Source of the DNA: Macrolepiota albuminosa
Taxonomy: Eukaryota > Basidiomycota > Agaricomycetes > Agaricales > Agaricaceae
Length of the DNA: 64,000 bases
Direction of reading: 5' to 3'
NCBI GenBank assembly: GCA_027475525.1
Contig: JAMWFC010000035.1
Span: 262,570 to 326,569 of the forward strand
A program made the position numbers and the translations under genes. Position 1 is the stretch's first letter; each line of letters opens with the position of its first letter. The notes below the pieces were generated by a model. That model made no database searches. It saw only the letters and a list, made by a program, of their open reading frames with translations, and was not told the DNA's origin. Of the stretch, positions 58,536 to 64,000 are shown one piece after another.

Positions 58536-59153
58536 CCCAGGCTTCCGTGTCCCTGAGTGCCAGACCTGAGAGTTCACGAGTTCACACTCCAACTTCAACT
58601 TGTGGCGAAGATCTGGAGTTTGTGAGCCCCAGATTGTGACGTGATAGTAACACGTTTCTCAGGCTGGATTTGGATGCGACGATCCACATGTTCGGAGATC
58701 ATGATCACAGGGCAGCGTGGAAAAGTTATATATACCATGGCTCTATGCCGCCATCGGGGGTACTAGCCTTATCTGGAGCCTATTCCCTCAGTATATTCGT
58801 CAAGGTCATGTTGGTTGTCGACATGCAAAAGGTCCCTCGAAACTCACAAGAACCCGCTTTGAATCCCAAAAATGAGGAGTGAACGCGACATCCAAGAGCA
58901 CATATCAAAGGACTGTGCTACATCCGATTGAGATCTTTTTCTGCTTCAGTACCGCTGCGTGTTGGTCAGGTTCACAATTTGAATCAATTCTCAGGCTGAC
59001 GCATCAAGAACAGTTTCTGTCTTTTTTGTTTTCACTGACAAGATCAAAGTGTAGTAGTCGACAATGGTAGTAGCATTTTTGGCCCGCAATTAAAGAAAGG
59101 TATGTCTAAACTTGGACGGAGAGGGCTATATCACTGTAATCAGAACTGACCAA
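58536..59153. other. Intergenic, no gene seen
   Basis: About 620 bp. It may hold further Argonaute debris too diverged to align by eye. Confidence 0.4.
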
Positions 59154-60192
59154 TCAATGTTTTCCTTCATGGAATACTTCAACAAAACGAGATACCTTAA
59201 CGGCCGGTCGTGGCGTCTCAGACTGTGTTGGAAGGTCGCGCCTCCCGGGGACAAGACCGGGTATACTAAATAGAGCCACAGCCAGCACCTCCGGCATAGC
59301 AACCAGAGGATACCAGAAACGCTCATTATTCGCCTTTTGAAAATCATTCACGGTGGCCATAGCAAAGCTTTCGCGGACCAACAGAAGAAGCGAGATCAAT
59401 AGTAGGATGTAAGGTTGGAAACGACCAAATGTCCCTTTCCCTATCTTGTAGGTACCGTCTACAACGATGATAATTAATCATGAGGCATGTGTCCGGGAAA
59501 GGAAGGAAGTTAAGGGGACATACAGCGTAGTTCGTTCTTGGCGACGATTAAAGCCTCATAAGCCACGAGAACAGAAAGGACAAGGAAGATAATTGTGCTC
59601 GTCGTATGTAGGGACTTTCCGGTGGAGATCGAACTTGGATTATTGGAGGTATTGATATCGGAAATACCAACACTGCCCATGACGATCGCTGCGAGGAGGA
59701 CAAAGCGGAAGAGGTAACGACGCCGGATGATACGCGAGATGATGCTCGATGAGACGTGCTCTGAGAACAACTCCCTGTGCCAAAGTATCAAGCGTCCATG
59801 GCTTATGGCTTACAAGAAGAAATCAAGCGTGCGTACCGGTCAAGTACGAGATTGTAGGTTGAGTAAATGAGCGAGAAGAAGCCAATTGCAAAAAGAACTT
59901 CGGTTCCTATCAGTAGATCAACGTTGTTCCCGCTAGGTCCTGCTATGATGGCTCGTAATATGAAGGAGGTGAGCCGGACTAGGCACATATCATCGGTGTC
60001 TAGGTGCATCTAGGTCAAGAACAAACGCTTACCTGCGCAAAAGAACGTGAGGGAATAATATACACGACTCCGCTCTCTAAACGATTGGAAAATGAATCCT
60101 ATAAGAAATAGAAGGTATAGAGCGGCGAAGACAGCTGCTGCAGGAACAGATTGTATTCCAAAGTACGCTGCGTCCGTTTCTGCGGTTCCCAT
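59154..60192 (-). CDS. Seven-helix fungal membrane protein
   Basis: Exons 60192-60033, 59978-59837, 59774-59524 and 59458-59154, with introns of 54, 62 and 65 nt, give 285 aa in consistent phase. Hydrophobic segments begin with PAAAVFAALYLLFLIGFIF and include TEVLFAIGFFSLIYSTYNLV, FRFVLLAAIVMGSVGI, TIIFLVLSVLVAYEALIV, PYILLLISLLLLV and WYPLVAMPEVLAVALFSIP: about seven helices with short charged loops (FRERSRVYYS, IIRRRYLFR). The layout resembles RTA1-like or DUF7702 fungal proteins of unknown function. I cannot separate these by eye. There is no signal peptide. It is a divergent neighbour of the tRNA and C2 gene. Confidence 0.75.
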
Positions 60193-60561
60193 CGTGTTTG
60201 CAAGTTGATTTCCAGCTGGAAGAATTTAAGGAGACAGAGCTCATTTTCTGACCGCTATTTCAGCAAATCCAAAGTCTCAGATACTCCTCAGTCGATGATC
60301 CTCCTTTATCACAAATTGGTTGAAATGTCTCAATCGGCCTGCTGAAAGGAGGAAATGCTTACTCCTCTCTCTTCCTTCATAAGAGAATTTACGCATTAGC
60401 CTTGTATGGATCAATGTCTCGATCTGGTGTTGAGAAATAGGCGAGAAAACCTGATGGCGACGTGATATGAACTCAGCTTGTGTTCATGTCTTTTCGCTGA
60501 TCAAAAATCATCGCATATCTGGATCCAACACGATATTTTTACCGCGGACCCCTTAATATAG
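60193..60561. other. Intergenic, 5' of the membrane protein gene and the tRNA
   Basis: About 370 bp with no gene. It contains the divergent promoter of the seven-helix protein. Confidence 0.6.
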
Positions 60562-60647
60562 GGCCGTGTGGCGTAATGGCAACGCGTCTGACTACGATAA
60601 AGTATACGGTAATCAGGAGATTGCAGGTTCGACCCCTGTCTCGGTCA
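60562..60647 (+). tRNA. tRNA-Arg (anticodon ACG) with a 14-nt intron
   Basis: GGCCGTG pairs with CTCGGTC (one U-U mismatch and one G-U), discriminator A at 60647. The D arm is GCGT/ACGC. The anticodon stem TCTGA/TCAGG closes the loop CTACGAA once the intron 60598-60611 (directly after position 37, the standard site) is removed, and the anticodon is ACG at 60594-60596. The T arm is GCAGG/CCTGT around TTCGACC. A run of five Ts at about 60669-60673 could be the pol III terminator. It reads CGN arginine codons (A34 becomes inosine). Confidence 0.93.
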
Positions 60648-60967
60648 TTAATCTGATATTTCGAAATCTTTTTACTTGCCTATAATTGATTTTCTTTACA
60701 TAGAATACCTTGTACAAGTTATGTGACCTATTGTTATTTACTTTGTTCACTTACAATGCAATTGGACGGATTTTGAAAGCCTCACTGCAGCCCATCTTTT
60801 ACATGTGTGGGATGTCTTCTCTTCTCATCATCCTTGCATTTCGACGTGATGCTCTGTGACGTTATGTGACGCGGCCCGGTTTGCGCTTGTCAATCATCAC
60901 CCATGGAGATCCATTGCCACGCCGTTTAAACCTTTGGACCTCTTCGCGACCTTCCTTCGTACTCACC

Positions 60968-62540
60968 ATGCCGGGTGGTCGTCGAAATCCTTTTAGTGTT
61001 ACAAGAATCGTTGACGCTCTCGAACATGCCAAGTCAAACGCAAAGGAAGTTGCGCAAGTGACCAAGGCTTTAGCAGAGGCAAAGCTGGGTCAAATTCCAT
61101 TTGTCGATCTAGAAATACAGGTATTTAATGAACTTTGGTGTCGAGGGGATTTCTTATCATTTACGAATGTAGTTCATCGGCGCCTCGGGTCTGCCCAAGA
61201 TGGATGTAGTTGGTTCTGCTGATCCGTATTTCGTGGCAGACATTGACGAGAAAGTCACAATTGTGTGCGTTCAATACCCTAGCTTCTCGATGTTTCGTTT
61301 GAGAACATAAGTTTAGCTCCGCTGTCAAAGGTGACGCTTTGGCTCCCGTATGGAACGAGACTTGGCGCGTCAAAAATGTCCCAGCGGTTGCTGACCTGCA
61401 CGTTCAAGTCCTGGACAAGGATGATGATGCCCCCCATGACGATTTTATCGGGAAATTCAAAACCTCTGTAAGTAAGGGTGCCAAGGAGGTCGAAATACAG
61501 GGACCTCTCTTTAGAAAGGACAGGGGTACATTTTGGCTCAAAGTACGCTCTTAAAATACTTTTCCTGCCGTCTCCACTAAGACCGAGTCTTTTTCACTAA
61601 GATTGATAGCACTCCTTCGACTGACAAAGATCCTTCCAAATTCCCGTACCTCTTCGATGGGCCCATACGCTTTTCCCGGCACTATTCCCCGACCGTCGGT
61701 ATGCTCACGAACCTCGATGACCAGCGCCTCTATTCAACATGGAAGATGTACCTCAGGGGTGTCCCTCTTTTCTTCGGGGACAAACACCAAAGCTGGAACC
61801 ACAACTACAAAGCCGCGCAAAGCATCTTCCAAGGCCCGACTTCGATCGTTGTGCGCTCAGGCATCCAGGCGGGGCACCGAATGCTCTACGCACGGAACGC
61901 GCGGAACCTCTTTGGCGTCATCGACGAGTTCTCAGACATCGTGCAGCTCCTTCATGCGGGAAAGTCCAGCCGTCCCGGTGTGAGCCAGTTCGAGCACCGC
62001 ATCAAGCCCGCGGTGTACACGTACATAATCTCATCCGAGGACGACTCGTTCCGCTTCTCGGAAACGGGCGCCGCGTTCTTCGTCGATTTTGCGTCGAAAC
62101 ATGCGCTGCATAGCAATTGCGCTGAGACCGTGCGGTATAGTGGCGAGTTCCACCCGCGCCCGAAAGGAGGCTGGGCGGCGTTCAGTGATGAGATACAGGA
62201 TCATGAAGTCGATTGGGAGCTTGTGATTGATAATAATTCGGGCACGTATGCTCCGGATAAGACGCTTCTGCCCGAGCTCAAGGAACTTTTGGAGTATAAT
62301 TTCCCTGGGTTCGGGATATACGCCTGGGATCGTGAGGATCCCAAGCTCGAGGAGAGCAGGGAGGCGTGTAGAGAGTATGCGTTGAAGAATCGAGGTGTGG
62401 CGAAACATGAGTTGCAGCCTTATACGGCGTCGAGTGAGGAGACGCTTTCTCACCGGGTTTCTGTCGGTGCTCAACAGCTCGGAGAGGCTGGTAGGAGGAT
62501 TTTTGAGTCGATGACTGGAAATGGTACTGGTAATACGTAA
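60968..62540 (+). CDS. C2-domain protein
   Basis: Exons 60968-61120, 61173-61264, 61317-61542 and 61602-62540, with introns of about 52-59 nt, give 469 aa in consistent phase. ATG 60968 sits in ACTCACCATGCC. Residues about 50-155 form a C2 domain (VDLEIQFIGASGLPKMDVVG, SADPYFVADI, VWNETWRV, LDKDDDAPHDDFIG) with Asp residues suited to calcium-dependent membrane binding. The rest is a large C-terminal region (YSTWKMYLRGVPLFFGDKHQ, QDHEVDWELVIDNNSGTYAP) that I do not recognise beyond its being conserved-looking and enzyme-like. No signal peptide is visible. It is probably a cytosolic protein recruited to membranes. Confidence 0.82.
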
Positions 62541-62957
62541 TTGTAAGCTGCCATGACTTATTCCTTGTCCTTATTGTCTGTGCTTGGCCGCCTATTCTTT
62601 CACATTCTCGCCAAAGTCTAATATGTAGTAACACGACCCCACTAATTACGCCCGACGCTATTATCAATATATATCTAAACGAGTTCCAGTTAGTAAAGCG
62701 TCAGAAAAAGATTGGTTTCAATGACGAGGATTATATTTTTTATGGATGTAGTACATAGATGTTTCCTATATATTGATCTTAATAGATGGTAGTACAGGTG
62801 TCACGGAAGACAAGAACAAAGCTCTGAGCACGTCATCGCCGCAACACCAGGACAGTAGAAAACGCTCCTGTTATGCCAAAAAAAAACAGCTTGATGAAGA
62901 CCACAGAGCCTTGATTTTGATCACAATAAAACAGAGGGAAAACGAGTGAGATGCAAG
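62541..62957. other. Convergent 3' ends
   Basis: About 420 bp between the C2-domain gene and the minus-strand gene. It includes AT-rich sequence suited to transcript ends. No gene seen. Confidence 0.6.
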
Positions 62958-64000
62958 TCAGAAAGATGACGAGAAAGATTGAGGTAAGGGAGATGTCCAT
63001 GCAGACAGAGTTCGTGGTCCAGATTCAGATTCAGAGTCAGAGTTACTAGTCCAAAGGGGAGGAAGATCCAAACTCCCGTGTTCGTGCCCGCCTTCAATAT
63101 CGACGCCGACAGAATCGCCGCAACGCACCAGAGGCGAGCTCTTGCGGAACTTGGATGTCAATGGTGTCTTCCGATTCGCGAGGGAGCGGTACGTATCGTT
63201 ACGCCGAAACAGCATCTTCGCCACTAACTGCTCCATACTGCTAATCGCGTCCTTCTTCACAACCTTCTCCTTCTCCTTCTCCTCCTCCTCCCTCTCCTCA
63301 TCCATCATATCCCCCTCCGCCCTCAACCTCTTTCTCTCCCTCTCCTTCTCTTGTGCCATTTTCAACCTCAACATCGCACCAATCTCCCTCCCGCGTTCTT
63401 TCTCCTTTTTCCGTGCCCTGCGCGCCTCCCAACGCTGATGCACAGCCCCCTGCTCAAGCAGCGTCTGCTCCAGCTGCCGCGCCGCCTGTTCCGCATGCAG
63501 CGACCGCCTTCGGAGCTCGCCCAAGCGGCGAACATCCGGATCCACGCTGTCTTCGATGTACACCGGGTCAACGACGTCGCAGTTCTCCGGAGACGGCGAG
63601 CGTGGGAGCGTTTCATCTTCTAAGAGAAGGAGGTTGTTGCCGGTTGAGGAGCCGAATGGCGAGGCCGGGACACCGGGAGGTAGGTCCCGGTCTGGATCCG
63701 GTGGGAAGAGGACCTCGTCTTCTTCGGGATCGGCGTCGGGTAAGGGTATGAGGGTGGCGCCGGGCGGGGGTGGGGAGGTAAACCCGTCGAAGTCGTCGTC
63801 GTAGAGGGAGGGAAGAGACGAGAAGGAGCGGAGTAATGGCGAGGATGGTGAATCTGGGATATCGTCGAGCTCGGGGAGAAAGTCCAGCCCGGAGACTGGT
63901 GGTGGTTCGAAGAAAGTTAGGTACTTTTCACCCCTGAAGTCGTGATCATATAGTCTGGCGTCTGGTGGGAATGTGATTTCGTGGACGAAAGGACTTGCCG
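62958..64000 (-). CDS. Acidic, coiled-coil protein, 5' end beyond the window
   Basis: One open frame from the right edge to the stop at 62958-62960, about 346 codons in the window. The first part (64000-63570) is rich in Pro, Asp and Ser (ASPFVHEITFPPDARLYDHD near the edge, DADPEEDEVLFPPDPD). It is followed by a strongly charged helix about 90 residues long (LRRRSLHAEQAARQLEQTLL, ARKKEKERGREIGAMLRLK, EEEKEKEKVVKKD), likely a coiled coil, and by a Ser-rich tail. No known domain is visible. The start and any upstream exons lie outside the window. No damage is seen. Confidence 0.7.
   Translation of the reverse strand, partial: ASPFVHEITFPPDARLYDHDFRGEKYLTFFEPPPVSGLDFLPELDDIPDSPSSPLLRSFSSLPSLYDDDFDGFTSPPPPGATLIPLPDADPEEDEVLFPPDPDRDLPPGVPASPFGSSTGNNLLLLEDETLPRSPSPENCDVVDPVYIEDSVDPDVRRLGELRRRSLHAEQAARQLEQTLLEQGAVHQRWEARRARKKEKERGREIGAMLRLKMAQEKERERKRLRAEGDMMDEEREEEEKEKEKVVKKDAISSMEQLVAKMLFRRNDTYRSLANRKTPLTSKFRKSSPLVRCGDSVGVDIEGGHEHGSLDLPPLWTSNSDSESESGPRTLSAWTSPLPQSFSSSF

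Overview
The window is nuclear DNA from a filamentous fungus, most likely an agaricomycete (mushroom-forming basidiomycete). Every host gene I could resolve has many introns of about 46-65 nt with GT-AG ends and tiny exons (down to 12-18 nt in the Argonaute gene). The mobile elements are also typical of such genomes: a DIRS-like tyrosine-recombinase retrotransposon, a Ty3/gypsy element, Tc1/mariner elements and solo LTRs. Nothing suggests bacterial or viral DNA.

Positions 1-30160 are a nested repeat island. From the left: a Tc1/mariner remnant cut by the window edge (1-1365); a 1.1-kb element with terminal inverted repeats (1608-2709); a possible tRNA-derived SINE (about 2975-3060); a solo LTR (3794-4297); a decayed DIRS-like element (6118 to about 22680) split by a nearly pristine 11.5-kb Ty3/gypsy element (9192-20731, TSD GCAT); then an AT-rich relic gene broken by two more solo LTRs of the same family (24131-24648; 25105-27098), the second carrying its own Tc1/mariner copy (25319-26884). 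The gypsy element encodes Gag-protease and Pol on the + strand and, between integrase and 3' LTR, an antisense six-exon gene for a 715-aa protein with a Zn2Cys6-like cysteine cluster. Older elements show mostly C-to-T/G-to-A damage; the gypsy LTRs differ at one site that I can see.

Six tandem duplications in the repeat island all have a period of exactly 77 bp, and collapsing those in the gypsy element restores its reading frames. They look like unmerged k=77 overlaps from assembly rather than biology.

Positions 30160-42435 are gene-poor, with microsatellites, a degenerate tandem array (34139-35650), a 31-bp minisatellite and one proline-rich gene (32815-33384). Positions 42436-64000 are the gene-rich part: a heme-dependent oxidative N-demethylase-like (DUF3445) protein, a dead SDR gene, RAD7 (global-genome nucleotide-excision repair), a candidate small gene, a 13-exon MFS transporter with a GC-AG intron, an intact Argonaute with all four DEDH slicer residues, a decayed second Argonaute fragment, a seven-helix membrane protein, an intron-containing tRNA-Arg(ACG), a C2-domain protein and the 3' part of an acidic coiled-coil protein running off the right edge. 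An intact Argonaute about 30 kb from transposon debris fits a fungus with working RNA silencing, but the sequence does not show a direct link.
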